Position numbers and translations under genes: made by a program
NCBI RefSeq assembly: GCF_963975745.1
Contig: NZ_CAXBIB010000003.1
Coordinates: 1 to 64,000 of the forward strand
DNA: 64,000 nt
Source: Parvibaculum sp963975745
GTDB taxonomy: Bacteria > Pseudomonadota > Alphaproteobacteria > Parvibaculales > Parvibaculaceae
Reading direction: 5' to 3'
Notes under the pieces: generated by a model
Database searches by the model: none
What the model saw: only the letters and a program-made list of their open reading frames with translations
Told to the model about the DNA's origin: nothing
Part shown: one piece after another, positions 1 through 8,949 of the stretch
How positions within the stretch are numbered: the stretch's first letter is position 1
Layout of the letters: every line of letters starts with the position of its first letter

Positions 1-22
1 TGCCGCCTTCTGTCTTGCTCAT
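1..22 (-). CDS. 5' end of an unidentified gene (partial)
   Basis: Only the first seven codons lie in the window, reading MSKTEGG, and the gene continues beyond the left edge. The start is supported by an excellent ribosome binding site, AGGAGGA on the minus strand at 36-30, seven bases before the ATG. No product can be named from so little sequence. It is transcribed away from the gene at 310, so the intervening bases hold a divergent control region. Confidence 0.6.
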
Positions 23-309
23 CTGCCGTTCCTCCTTTTCGCGCGGGGGGGGGGTGCGATATCAGATTATAACTATTCTAATTAAAATCTACAGCATTCC
101 ACGCCAAAAACAAGCCGATTTGTGAAAGAGGGCTGCGGCGCCCGGATGCGGCCGGGGCCGGCTTGCGGCCATCATGATCTTCTCAAGGCCGGGAGTCTGC
201 AGGGATGCATTGCCGATCGTGCCGGCCGGCTGTTGCGTCCGACATTGACAGGCGGATGCCTGCCGACCAGTATTGGCATTCTTAATGCCATCAATTAATC
301 GGGGCGGGT
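23..309. other. Divergent intergenic region
   Basis: This 287-base stretch contains no convincing gene. It holds the ribosome binding site of the leftward gene at 30-36, a run of ten G at 45-54, and an AT-rich patch at about 61-110 that contrasts with the GC-rich surroundings and is the likeliest place for promoters. I see no clear operator palindrome. Confidence 0.4.
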
Positions 310-1464
310 ATGCGGACGAAGATTGCGACCAGAGTATCCGCGCTGATCACCAGCCCGCGCCTGCGGGCGCTGGGGCGCAAGCGGCATGCGCTGGCGCGGC
401 GGCTGGCCGGACGGCGGCCCGTCATCCATTATTTTCACCAGGCCGACGATCCCTACAGCCGGCTGGCGATCCAGGCCGTGCCGCTGCTGCGGGCGCGCTA
501 CGATGTCGATGTCGAAGTGCATGCGGTTTCCGCGCCCGACATGGCGGCCGCCCCCGAGCCCGACATGCTGAAGGCCTATGGGCTGCGCGATGCGGGGCTT
601 TCAGCGCGGCTCGCCGGTTTCGCGCTTGATGCCGACATTTCGGCGCTGGCGCCCGATGCGAGCCCCAAGGCGCTGGCCGCAGGCGACCGCCTGCGCCGCA
701 AGCTCGGCCATTATCTCGGTGCGGTCTTCCATTTCGAGGGCGAGTGGTATTGGGGTCTCGACCGGTTGCAGTTTCTCGAGGAGCGGCTGGCGCCGCTGCG
801 GCGGGCCGATGCGCCGGCCGGCTTCATCGCACCGCGCCGCGAGGTGACGCTGGCACCGGTGGCGGCCACGGGCCGCAAGCCGGTCCTTGAGGCCTTCATC
901 TCCTTTCGCAGTCCCTACACCTACCTCGCCATCGAGCGGGTGACGAAGCTCGCCGCGCATTACGGCGCCGATCTGCGCTGGCGCTTCGTGCTGCCGATGG
1001 TGATGCGCGGCCTGCCGGTGCCCTTGTCGAAGCAGCTCTATATCGTGCGCGACTGCAAGCGCGAGGCCGAGCGTCTCGGGCTGCCCTTCGGCCGCGTGGC
1101 CGACCCGGTCGGTGCCGGCGCCGAGCGCGGGCTCGCGGTCCTGCATCACGCAATCCCGGCGGGCAAGGGCGCGGCGTTCGCGCAATCCTTCCTGCAGGGC
1201 GTCTTTGCCGAAGGCATCGACGCCGCAACGGATGCCGGCCTCCTGCGGCTGGCGGGGCGGGCCGGGCTCGACGACGCCTTCGTCAAGAAAGCGCTGGCCG
1301 ATCCTTCATGGCGCGAGGTTGCCGAGCAGAACCGCAGCGACATGTTTGCCGGCGGCGCCTGGGGTGTTCCTTCCTTCCGCGTCGAAGGCGGAACGATGCA
1401 TTGGGGCCAGGACCGGCTCTGGGTCGTCGAGGAGGAATTGCGCGCGGCCGCCGCGAAAGCCTAG
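310..1464 (+). CDS. Tandem DsbA/HCCA-isomerase-like (thioredoxin-fold) protein
   Basis: A 384-residue protein. Its C-terminal half (about residues 190-380) reads as a 2-hydroxychromene-2-carboxylate isomerase/DsbA-like domain. It carries the family's SPYTYLA stretch near the first strand and helix, and the late GVPSF segment with a cis-proline before the final strand. The N-terminal half (about 35-150) looks like a second, diverged copy with DDPYSRLA at the equivalent place. No CxxC is visible in either half, so a thiol-disulfide oxidase role is unlikely. A glutathione-dependent isomerase or transferase fits the family better. The usual family length is about 200 residues, so the doubled size is the odd feature. 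It has no start-coupled neighbour, and its stop overlaps the convergent gene by three bases. The substrate is unknown. Confidence 0.7.
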   Translation: MRTKIATRVSALITSPRLRALGRKRHALARRLAGRRPVIHYFHQADDPYSRLAIQAVPLLRARYDVDVEVHAVSAPDMAAAPEPDMLKAYGLRDAGLSARLAGFALDADISALAPDASPKALAAGDRLRRKLGHYLGAVFHFEGEWYWGLDRLQFLEERLAPLRRADAPAGFIAPRREVTLAPVAATGRKPVLEAFISFRSPYTYLAIERVTKLAAHYGADLRWRFVLPMVMRGLPVPLSKQLYIVRDCKREAERLGLPFGRVADPVGAGAERGLAVLHHAIPAGKGAAFAQSFLQGVFAEGIDAATDAGLLRLAGRAGLDDAFVKKALADPSWREVAEQNRSDMFAGGAWGVPSFRVEGGTMHWGQDRLWVVEEELRAAAAKA

Positions 1465-1892
1465 CCGCGTTTCGGCAGTGACAGCGCCAGCAGCAGCGCA
1501 ATGACCGGGAGTGCCGCCAGCGTCGCCCAGGCCTCGGGCGGGTGGTGCGCGTCGGGCCCGGCCTTCAGCAGCCAGAGATTGAGCGCGATGATTGTCCGCT
1601 CGACAAGGATCAGCGCCAGCAGCAGCGGCACCAGGCTGCGATAGCGCAGCGCAACCAGCAGCATCAGCGTGCCCCAGACGATCTGCGTCGCGCCGACCCA
1701 GGCGAAGGTGGCGATGATCGTCTGCGCATTATGTGTCAGGTCGATGCCGGCAATGACGCCGGCGCCGCCATCGGGCAGGAAGGCGTGGATCGCGCCGGGC
1801 AGGACGGTCAGAACGCCAAGCAGCGCCAGCCCCCAGGCCGCGACGGGGCGGCCGCGATAGGCCGCGTTGGTGCTGTCGGGCAGAAGCGACAT
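1461..1892 (-). CDS. Small integral membrane protein, function unknown
   Basis: A 143-residue hydrophobic protein with four predicted membrane segments, at about residues 20-38, 58-80, 84-105 and 122-139. The loops are short and the C-terminus is basic (LPKRG). I do not recognise the family with certainty. It resembles the small four-helix DUF4345-type proteins in size and layout. It is the last gene of an apparent minus-strand operon behind the sulfatase, from which it is separated by 39 bases. Its stop codon overlaps the stop of the facing gene. No catalytic motif can be seen. Confidence 0.6.
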   Translation of the reverse strand: MSLLPDSTNAAYRGRPVAAWGLALLGVLTVLPGAIHAFLPDGGAGVIAGIDLTHNAQTIIATFAWVGATQIVWGTLMLLVALRYRSLVPLLLALILVERTIIALNLWLLKAGPDAHHPPEAWATLAALPVIALLLALSLPKRG

Positions 1893-1931
1893 TGTCGGGT
1901 CTCTCCGGTTGGTGGCGGGATCGCACGGGGT

Positions 1932-3617
1932 TCAGCCCGCCCAGTAGATGAACTCGTCGTCCGGCGTGCTTTTCTCTTCCAGCGTCCTGTCGATCGTCAC
2001 CGGCATTTCGCCGACCGCCGGGAACAGCGGTTCGCGCTGCGTCGCGTCATGCGCGTCGAGCAAGTCGGTCATCTCGGCCACGCGTTCGGGATAGAGCGCG
2101 GCGAGATTGACCTGTTCGGTCGGGTCGTCATCGAGGTTGAAGAGCCAGGTGCGTTCGGGCTTGGTCGTCAGCTGCAGTTTCCAGCCATCCTTCTGCACCA
2201 CGCGGTAATAGGCATTGCGCCAGAAGAGCGGCCGCTCGGGCGCGGCGGCGGCGTCGCCCGCATAGGGCAGCAGGTCGATGCCGTCGATGACGCGGTCGTC
2301 CGGCAGGGTGCCGCCGGCCGCTGCCACCAGCGTCGGGAAGAGGTCGATATGCGCGACGGCCGTGTCGCGCGTCGTGCCGGGCGCGATCCTCTCGGGCCAT
2401 TGCACGAAGAAGGGCACGCGAATGCCGCCTTCGAAGAAGGTCAGCTTCCAGCCGCGGAAGGGTGCGTTGACGTCCGGGATGCCGATATAGCCGGGCGCGC
2501 CATTGTCGCTGGAGAAGATCACGATGGTGTTGTCGTCGAGACCGTTGTCCTTCAGCGCCTGCAGCACGCGGCCGACGCTGCGGTCCAGCGCACGGATCAT
2601 CGCCGCATAGACGCGCAGCCGTTCGTCCTCGATCATCGACAGCGCATCGTAATCTTCCTTCGAGGCCTGCAACGGCGTGTGGACGGCCCAATGCGCCAGG
2701 TAGAGGAAGAAGGGCCGGTTGCGGTTGGCCGCGATCGCCTTCACCGCCTCGTCGGTATAGTAGTCGGTCAGATAGCCCTTCGGCTCGAACCATTCGCCGC
2801 CGTTATAGGACGTCGCATATTGCATCCGCGCCCAGAGAAACTGGTCGATCGGATCGAAGGGCAGTTTGGCATTGACGACATCGGGGCTGTCTTCCGGCAG
2901 GAACAGTCCGCTTTCCATCATCACGCTCTCGTCGAAACCCTGCGCGTTGGGGCGGAACTCTTCCGAATTGCCGAGATGCCACTTGCCGATATGGATGTTG
3001 TGGTAGCCGCGCGGTTTCAACACTTCGGCCAGCGTGATTTCGGCGCCCGGCAGGCCCTGTTCGGCGAAAGGCGGCTGGCGCTTGACGGCCTCGGCGTCGA
3101 ACAGCATCTCGTGCGGCCGCGTGCCGTCATTGTAGAAAAGATCCATGATCCGCGTCATGCCGGGCGGGGTCGGCGTGAATTCGAAGCCGGTGCGCGTGCC
3201 GTAGCGCCCGGTCAACAGCGCCGCGCGCGAGGGCGCGCAGGCCGCCGTGCCCGAATAGGCGCGGGTGAAACTGGCGCCGTTCCTGGCGATCGAGTCGATA
3301 TGCGGCGTCTTGACGATGCCGCCCGCCGCGCCGCCGCCGAAATGGCTGATGTCGTTGAAGCCGAGATCGTCGGCCAGGATGAAGACGATATTGGGCGGGC
3401 GCGTGCCGGCCGCTTCGGCCGCCACTTCCGGTCCCTGCTGCCAGGGGATGTCGCGATTGGCCAGCACGACCGTCGCGTCGCGCGCCCGCGTCGCGACGTA
3501 ATAGAGGATCAGCTCCTTGCGGAAGAGGAAGGCGGTGCCGGCAAGGGCCGTCAGCGCGACGACGCCGGCAAGAGCTGCGGCCTGCCATTTCTTCAGTCGG
3601 TTTGTCGCGCCGTTCAT
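1932..3617 (-). CDS. Membrane-anchored sulfatase (arylsulfatase family)
   Basis: A 561-residue sulfatase that hydrolyses sulfate esters. The core signature CAPSRAALLTGR begins at Cys127, which in this family is oxidised to the catalytic formylglycine. The metal-binding Asp pair is in ILADDLG (Asp83-Asp84), and a later SSDNGAPG segment supplies further metal ligands. A single hydrophobic helix at about residues 12-32 with no obvious cleavage site suggests an N-terminal membrane anchor with the enzyme in the periplasm. The start is supported by GAGGGG upstream. It lies 15 bases downstream of a haloalkane dehalogenase gene in the same operon, which hints at degradation of a substituted organic compound. 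A formylglycine-generating enzyme is not encoded nearby. The real substrate cannot be told from sequence. Confidence 0.9.
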   Translation of the reverse strand: MNGATNRLKKWQAAALAGVVALTALAGTAFLFRKELILYYVATRARDATVVLANRDIPWQQGPEVAAEAAGTRPPNIVFILADDLGFNDISHFGGGAAGGIVKTPHIDSIARNGASFTRAYSGTAACAPSRAALLTGRYGTRTGFEFTPTPPGMTRIMDLFYNDGTRPHEMLFDAEAVKRQPPFAEQGLPGAEITLAEVLKPRGYHNIHIGKWHLGNSEEFRPNAQGFDESVMMESGLFLPEDSPDVVNAKLPFDPIDQFLWARMQYATSYNGGEWFEPKGYLTDYYTDEAVKAIAANRNRPFFLYLAHWAVHTPLQASKEDYDALSMIEDERLRVYAAMIRALDRSVGRVLQALKDNGLDDNTIVIFSSDNGAPGYIGIPDVNAPFRGWKLTFFEGGIRVPFFVQWPERIAPGTTRDTAVAHIDLFPTLVAAAGGTLPDDRVIDGIDLLPYAGDAAAAPERPLFWRNAYYRVVQKDGWKLQLTTKPERTWLFNLDDDPTEQVNLAALYPERVAEMTDLLDAHDATQREPLFPAVGEMPVTIDRTLEEKSTPDDEFIYWAG

Positions 3618-3632
3618 CTGTCGTCCCCCTCG

Positions 3633-4535
3633 TTACGTCGTGGCGATGAAATCCAGTATGTGCGTGCAGAGTTCCCCGGGGATATCTTCCTGGATGAAAT
3701 GATGCGCCTTGGCGAAGGTCTGATGCGGCTGGCCTTTGGCGCCCGGAATGCGCTTCTGCATCGCCTTGTCGGCGCCCCTGGCGACCGGGTCCTGTTCGCC
3801 GAACAGCGTCAGGAAGGGCTTGTCGAAGCGTTCGAGGCTCTCCCATGCCTTGCGGTTCAAGGGCACGCCCGGATTGTCGGGCTGGACCGCGATCAGCAGC
3901 GGAAAGGCGATGATGCCGGCCATATATTCGTCGGACGGGAAGGGTGCGGCATAGGCCGCCAGTTCGCCTGGCGTCGGTTGATGCAGCATGCCGCCCGGCA
4001 GCATCTGGGCCAGCGGGAAGGTCGTCGCCTCGCGCATCATGCCGACCCACATCTTCATGAATTCGCTTTCGCCGTCGCCCGTCGGCAGGCCGGTGTTCGA
4101 GGCGATCGCGCGGGCGAAGCGTTCGGGATATTGCGACACCAGATAGAGGCCGATCGTGCCGCCCCAGTCCTGGCAGAACAGCGTGATGTCCCTGAGGTCC
4201 ATGCCGGTCAGCCATTTCGACATCCAGTCGTAATGGCGCGCCAGCGTATAGTCGGCTTTCGCGGCCGGCTTGTCGGAACGTCCGCAGCCGACGAGGTCGA
4301 CCGCGATGACGCGATGGCCGGCCGCGGCCAGCACGGGGATCATCTTGCGATAGAGATAGGCCCAGGTCGGATTGCCATGCATCAGCAGGATCGGTGCCGC
4401 ATCGCGCGGGCCCTCGTCGACATAATGGATGCGCAGCGCGGTCCCGTCGTTGTCGGTCACGGTCGCGTAATGCGGCGCGAAATCGTAACCCTCGAGATCG
4501 GCAAAGCGTTCGTCGGGCGTGCGCAGCACCTGCAT
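3633..4535 (-). CDS. Haloalkane dehalogenase (subfamily I, DhlA/DhmA-like)
   Basis: A 300-residue alpha/beta-hydrolase that closely follows subfamily I haloalkane dehalogenases, which cleave carbon-halogen bonds to give an alcohol and halide. The oxyanion-hole segment HGNPTWAYLYRKM starts at residue 53. The nucleophile is Asp123 in CQDWGG, with the halide-holding Trp124 next to it. The catalytic acid is probably Asp249 in GEQDP and the base His279 in KAHHFIQED. An upstream in-frame extension exists, but this ATG gives the usual family length and lies just after the stop of the DUF1330 gene. The N-terminus has no signal peptide, so the enzyme is cytoplasmic. An Asp nucleophile separates it from esterases. 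An epoxide hydrolase is the main alternative but lacks the Trp after the Asp in this pattern. Confidence 0.88.
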   Translation of the reverse strand: MQVLRTPDERFADLEGYDFAPHYATVTDNDGTALRIHYVDEGPRDAAPILLMHGNPTWAYLYRKMIPVLAAAGHRVIAVDLVGCGRSDKPAAKADYTLARHYDWMSKWLTGMDLRDITLFCQDWGGTIGLYLVSQYPERFARAIASNTGLPTGDGESEFMKMWVGMMREATTFPLAQMLPGGMLHQPTPGELAAYAAPFPSDEYMAGIIAFPLLIAVQPDNPGVPLNRKAWESLERFDKPFLTLFGEQDPVARGADKAMQKRIPGAKGQPHQTFAKAHHFIQEDIPGELCTHILDFIATT

Positions 4536-4540
4536 CCGCG

Positions 4541-5002
4541 TCAGCCCTTCGCGATCGCTTCGAGCAGCGGCTGCAGCCGGCCCAGCACGCCGTCCTGCAG
4601 CACCGTCTCGATATTGAGCTGGCCCTTCAGGCCGGCATCGCGGTGCACGGCGATTTCCTGCCATTCGGGCGACATCGACATGTCGAACATCGCCTTGCGG
4701 GTCGGATAGGTCGCGATCGCGATCTCGTCCCAGAGTTCTTCCACCTGGCCCAGCGCCAGAAAGGTCACGTCGGCGGCGAAAAAGGCGCCGCCGCCGAATT
4801 TCGGCAGCAGCTTCGCAACCTCGCGGCCATAGATCTGGTAGGCGTCGCGGCCGCTGAGATCGGCCGGCCGCCCGTCCTTGTATTCGGCGCGCTCCCTGAA
4901 CTTCAGCAGATTGACCATGAAGATCGGGCCTTTCGGGCCCGGCGCCATCATTTCGCGGATGTGATCGGGATCGCTCGGGAAGACTTCGTTGATGACCTGC
5001 AT
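4541..5002 (-). CDS. DUF1330-like small protein
   Basis: A 153-residue cytoplasmic protein that looks like a dimeric ferredoxin-fold DUF1330 protein. The segment PIFMVNLLKFRERAEYKDG is typical of the family, with a later segment around WDEIAIATYPTRKAMFDM. DUF1330 proteins have no well-defined biochemical role. The start at 5002 is chosen because GAAAGAGG lies five bases upstream; a GTG six codons earlier is possible but has no ribosome binding site. It is the first gene of the operon leading into the dehalogenase (five-base gap) and sulfatase, so it probably serves the same catabolic task. Confidence 0.75.
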   Translation of the reverse strand: MQVINEVFPSDPDHIREMMAPGPKGPIFMVNLLKFRERAEYKDGRPADLSGRDAYQIYGREVAKLLPKFGGGAFFAADVTFLALGQVEELWDEIAIATYPTRKAMFDMSMSPEWQEIAVHRDAGLKGQLNIETVLQDGVLGRLQPLLEAIAKG

Positions 5003-5140
5003 GACGCCTCTTTCAGACACGGGCGCGCCCGATGCGGCGCGCCCTCTGCAAATATATTGGCATGATTTATGTCATAAGTACAAGAGCGGGCGCGCCGATG
5101 TCGCAGTGGATTTGCCGCCGAAACCGCGTATCGTTTGCCG

Positions 5141-6214
5141 ATGCAGTATTTCACCCGACCGATGCTTCTGCGGGCCGGCGCGGCGCTTGTCCTTGCGGCG
5201 GCGGCCTATCTGATCTGGCAGTCTCTTACCAATGGCGGCCTGCCCGACGGCTTTGCCGGCGGCAACGGGCGCATCGAGGCGGTCGAGATCGACATCGCGG
5301 CCAAGCTGCCCGGCAGGGTGCAGGAGATCCTGGTCGACGAGGGCGATTTCGTCGCCGCCGGCCAGGTACTGGTGATGATGGACACGGCGGCGCTGGCCGC
5401 GCAGCTCCGCCAGGCAGAAGCGCAATTGCAACAGGCGCTGATCGGCGTCGACAGCGCCAGGAGCCAGGTCCGGCAGCGCCAGGCCGAACGGGCGGCCGTC
5501 GAGGCGCTGGTCGCCCAGCGCGTCGCCGAGCGGAATGCCGCGCAAAGCCGTCTCGCCCGCACCGAACAACTGGCCGCGCGTGGCACCGCCTCGCGTCAGG
5601 CACTGGACGACGACCGCGCCCGCTTCGAGGCGGCCCGGGCGGCGGTCAGCGCGGCCGAGGCCCAGCTCGCCGCCTCCGATGCGGCGATCGCCACGGCACG
5701 GTCGCAGGTCGTTGGCGCCGAGGCGGCCGTCCAGGCGGGCCATGCCACCATCGAACGGCTCGATGCCGAGATCGAGGACGGCACCTTGCGGGCGCCGCGC
5801 GCGGGCCGCGTCCAGTACCGCGTGGTGCAGCCGGGCGAGGTGGTCGCGGCCGGCGGCAAGGTCCTCAACATCATCGATGTCGGCGACGTCTACATGACCT
5901 TCTTCCTGCCGACCGAACATGCCGGCCGCGTGGCGCTGGGGGCCGAGGTCCATCTCGTGCTCGACGCGGCGCCGCAATATGTCATTCCGGCGCGTGCGAG
6001 CTACGTGGCCGATGTGGCGCAGTTCACGCCCAAGACGGTCGAAACGGCCGATGAGCGCGAGAAGCTGATGTTCCGCATCAAGGCGCGGATCGATCCCGAG
6101 CTGCTCGACAAGCATATTCGCGACGTCAAGACCGGCCTGCCCGGCATGGCCTATGTGCGTCTCGACCCGCGGCTCGAATGGCCGGCCGCACTGCAGATCA
6201 AGCTGCCGGAATGA
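5141..6214 (+). CDS. yhiI: HlyD-family membrane fusion protein (YhiI-like)
   Basis: A 357-residue periplasmic adaptor. An N-terminal membrane helix (about residues 6-24) anchors it in the inner membrane. A biotinyl-lipoyl-like half motif follows (AKLPGRVQEILVDEGDFVAAGQ), then a long Ala/Gln/Arg-rich coiled-coil hairpin (about residues 85-205). The second lipoyl half (LRAPRAGRVQYRVVQPGEVV) and a beta-barrel domain complete the protein. It would link an inner-membrane exporter to an outer-membrane channel. It is followed, with an ATGA overlap, by a double-ATPase/permease fusion and then a second permease. That order (adaptor, RbbA-type fusion, YhhJ-type permease) matches the Escherichia coli yhiI-rbbA-yhhJ operon. 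The exported substrate is unknown. Confidence 0.85.
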   Translation: MQYFTRPMLLRAGAALVLAAAAYLIWQSLTNGGLPDGFAGGNGRIEAVEIDIAAKLPGRVQEILVDEGDFVAAGQVLVMMDTAALAAQLRQAEAQLQQALIGVDSARSQVRQRQAERAAVEALVAQRVAERNAAQSRLARTEQLAARGTASRQALDDDRARFEAARAAVSAAEAQLAASDAAIATARSQVVGAEAAVQAGHATIERLDAEIEDGTLRAPRAGRVQYRVVQPGEVVAAGGKVLNIIDVGDVYMTFFLPTEHAGRVALGAEVHLVLDAAPQYVIPARASYVADVAQFTPKTVETADEREKLMFRIKARIDPELLDKHIRDVKTGLPGMAYVRLDPRLEWPAALQIKLPE

Positions 6215-8946
6215 TTGCGGCGGCGCCCATTGCGCGGCTCGCCGACGTCACGCTCAGCTATGGCCGGCACTGCGCGCTCGACAGCGTGACGCTCGACATT
6301 CCGGCCGGGCAGATGGTCGGGCTGATCGGACCGGACGGTGTCGGCAAGTCGAGCCTGCTGGCCCTGATTGCCGGTGCCCGCGCGCTGCAGCAGGGCCGCG
6401 TCGAGGTCTTTGGCGGCGACATGGCCCGGGCGCGGCACCGCCACAGGATCGGTCCGCGCATCGCCTACATGCCGCAGGGCCTCGGCCGCAATCTCTATCC
6501 GACACTGTCGATCTTCGAGAATATCGATTTCTTCGGCCGGTTGTTCGGCCATGACCGCGCGCATCGCGAGGCCCGCATCGCGGCCCTGCTCGACAGCACC
6601 GGGCTTGCGCCCTTTGCCGACCGGCCGGCCGGCAAGCTTTCGGGCGGCATGAAGCAGAAGCTCGGCCTCTGCTGCGCGCTGATCCACGATCCCGATCTGC
6701 TGATCCTCGACGAGCCGACCACCGGCGTCGATCCGCTGTCGCGCCGGCATTTCTGGGAGCTGATCGCCCGCATTCGTGCCGGGCGGCCGCAGATGAGCGT
6801 CGTCGTGGCCACCGCCTATATGGAGGAGGCCGAGCGCTTCGACTGGCTGGTGGCGATGGATGCCGGCCGGGTGCTGGCCAGCGGCACGCCGCCGGACCTG
6901 CGTGCGCAAACCGGCGCCGCCTCGCTCGAGGCCGCCTTCATCGCGCTGCTGCCCGAGGAAAAGCGTCGCGCGCACCGGCCGGTCGAGATTCCGCCGCGCA
7001 CCGCCGGCGAAGATGGCGAGGCGGCGATCGAGGCGCGCGATCTCACCATGCGCTTCGGCGATTTCGTCGCCGTCGACAAGGTCAGTTTCCGCATCGGCCG
7101 CGGCGAGATCTTCGGTTTTCTCGGCTCCAATGGCTGCGGCAAGACGACAACCATGAAGGTGCTGACCGGGCTTCTGACCGCCAGCGAGGGCGAGGCGCGG
7201 CTCTTCGGACAGCCGGTCGACGGCGACGGCATCGGCATGCGCCGCCGCGTCGGCTACATGTCGCAGGGTTTCTCGCTCTATGCCGAACTGACGGTGCGGC
7301 AGAATCTCGAACTTCACGCACGGCTCTTCCATGTGCCCGAAAGCGAGATCGCGGCGCGGGTCGCGGAGATGACGGAGCGTTTCGATCTTGCCGACGTTCT
7401 CGACGTGCTGCCTGACAATCTGCCGCTCGGCCGCCGCCAGCGCCTGTCACTGGCGGTCGCGATGATCCACCGGCCGGAAATGCTGATCCTCGACGAGCCG
7501 ACATCGGGCGTCGATCCGGTGGCCCGCGACGGCTTCTGGCGCATGCTGGTCGAGCTGTCGCGCCGCGACAGGGTCACGATCTTCATCTCGACCCATTTCA
7601 TGAACGAGGCCGAACGCTGCGACCGCATTTCGCTGATGCATGCCGGCCGCGTGCTGGTCAGCGACACGCCGGCCGCGATCAAGGCGGCGCATGGCGCCGA
7701 CACGCTGGAAGATGCCTTTGTCGACTGTCTGATGCAGGCCGGCGCCGGCGCGGCGGAGCCGGAAGCCAGGCCGGCGTCCGAAGCCGCGCCGGTCATGGTG
7801 CCGCGCGGCACGCCTTTCCGGCGCATCTTCGATCCGCGCCGCATGTTCAGCTATACGCGGCGCGAGACGCTCGAACTGCTGCGCGATCCGGTGCGCGCCA
7901 CCATGGCGCTGATCGGCAGCGTGGTGCTGCTCTTCGTGATCGGCTACGGCATCAATTTCGACGTCGAGGACATGACCTTCGCGGTGCTCGACCGCGACCG
8001 CACCACGACCAGCCGCGACTATGTGCTCGACATTTCCGGCTCGCGCTATTTCATCGAGCGGCCCGCAATCGTCGATTACGACGATCTCGACCGGCGCATG
8101 CGCGCTGGCGAGCTGATGCTGGCGCTCGAGATTCCGCCGGGCTTTGCGCGCGACGTCGCGCGTGGACGACAGGTCGAGATCGGCGCCTGGATCGACGGCG
8201 CCATGCCGACACGGGCCGAAACCGTGCAGGGCTATGTCGAGGGCATGCATCTGCACTGGCTGCAGCGGCAGGCGGCGAAGGCCGGTCTCGAGATGACGGC
8301 GCCGGTCACGATCGAAACGCGCTTCCGCTACAACCCGGATGTCAGAAGCCTTGTCGCCATGGTGCCCGGCGTGATCCCGCTGCTGCTGATGCTGATCCCG
8401 TCGATGCTGGCCGCGCTCAGCGTGGTGCGCGAGAAGGAACTCGGTTCGATCGTCAATCTCTATGTGACGCCGGTGACGCGGCTCGAATTCCTGATCGGCA
8501 AGCAGATCCCCTATGTCGTGCTGGCGATGCTGAACTTCGCCCTGCTGGCGCTCTTCGCGGTGTTCTTTTTCGATGTGCCGATGAAGGGCAGCTTCCTCAC
8601 GCTGTCGGCGGCGACCTTCATCTATGTGATCTCGGCGACCGCCATGGGCCTGCTGATCTCGGCGGCCATGCGCAGCCAGATCGCGGCCATATTCGGCACC
8701 GCCATATTGACGATCCTGCCGGCGTCGCAGTTTTCGGGTCTGACCGATCCCGTTTCCTCGCTTGAGGGGATGGGTGCGCTGATCGGCCATATCTATCCCA
8801 CAACGCATTACCTGACGATCGCGCGCGGCACCTTTTCGAAGGCGCTGGGCTTTGCCGATCTGCAAGCCTCCTTCGTGCCGCTGCTGATCGCGGTGCCGGT
8901 GCTGATCGCGGCCAGTGCCGCGCTGCTGAAGAAACAGGAGCGCTGA
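6211..8946 (+). CDS. rbbA: ABC transporter: two ATPase domains fused to an ABC-2 permease (RbbA-like)
   Basis: A 911-residue fusion, the length of Escherichia coli RbbA. The first ATPase has Walker A GPDGVGKSS (residues 40-48), signature LSGGMKQK and Walker B LLILDEPTTGVDP. The second has GSNGCGKTT, a degenerate signature (LPLGRRQRLS in place of LSGGQ) and LILDEPTSGVDP. After about residue 530 comes an ABC-2 type permease, with a first helix followed by a large extracytoplasmic domain. A block of five or six helices ends the chain. The start ATG overlaps the adaptor stop (ATGA). RbbA was first described as a ribosome-bound ATPase. The domain plan and neighbours argue for export, with any ribosome role open. 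Confidence 0.9.
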   Translation: MIAAAPIARLADVTLSYGRHCALDSVTLDIPAGQMVGLIGPDGVGKSSLLALIAGARALQQGRVEVFGGDMARARHRHRIGPRIAYMPQGLGRNLYPTLSIFENIDFFGRLFGHDRAHREARIAALLDSTGLAPFADRPAGKLSGGMKQKLGLCCALIHDPDLLILDEPTTGVDPLSRRHFWELIARIRAGRPQMSVVVATAYMEEAERFDWLVAMDAGRVLASGTPPDLRAQTGAASLEAAFIALLPEEKRRAHRPVEIPPRTAGEDGEAAIEARDLTMRFGDFVAVDKVSFRIGRGEIFGFLGSNGCGKTTTMKVLTGLLTASEGEARLFGQPVDGDGIGMRRRVGYMSQGFSLYAELTVRQNLELHARLFHVPESEIAARVAEMTERFDLADVLDVLPDNLPLGRRQRLSLAVAMIHRPEMLILDEPTSGVDPVARDGFWRMLVELSRRDRVTIFISTHFMNEAERCDRISLMHAGRVLVSDTPAAIKAAHGADTLEDAFVDCLMQAGAGAAEPEARPASEAAPVMVPRGTPFRRIFDPRRMFSYTRRETLELLRDPVRATMALIGSVVLLFVIGYGINFDVEDMTFAVLDRDRTTTSRDYVLDISGSRYFIERPAIVDYDDLDRRMRAGELMLALEIPPGFARDVARGRQVEIGAWIDGAMPTRAETVQGYVEGMHLHWLQRQAAKAGLEMTAPVTIETRFRYNPDVRSLVAMVPGVIPLLLMLIPSMLAALSVVREKELGSIVNLYVTPVTRLEFLIGKQIPYVVLAMLNFALLALFAVFFFDVPMKGSFLTLSAATFIYVISATAMGLLISAAMRSQIAAIFGTAILTILPASQFSGLTDPVSSLEGMGALIGHIYPTTHYLTIARGTFSKALGFADLQASFVPLLIAVPVLIAASAALLKKQER

Positions 8947-8949
8947 GCC

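Noticed and set aside
1542..4709. A very long open frame on the plus strand (over 1000 codons) opposite the dehalogenase and sulfatase genes
   Set aside because: It is antisense to genes with clear catalytic motifs and shows no domain; such frames are expected in GC-rich DNA with low stop frequency.
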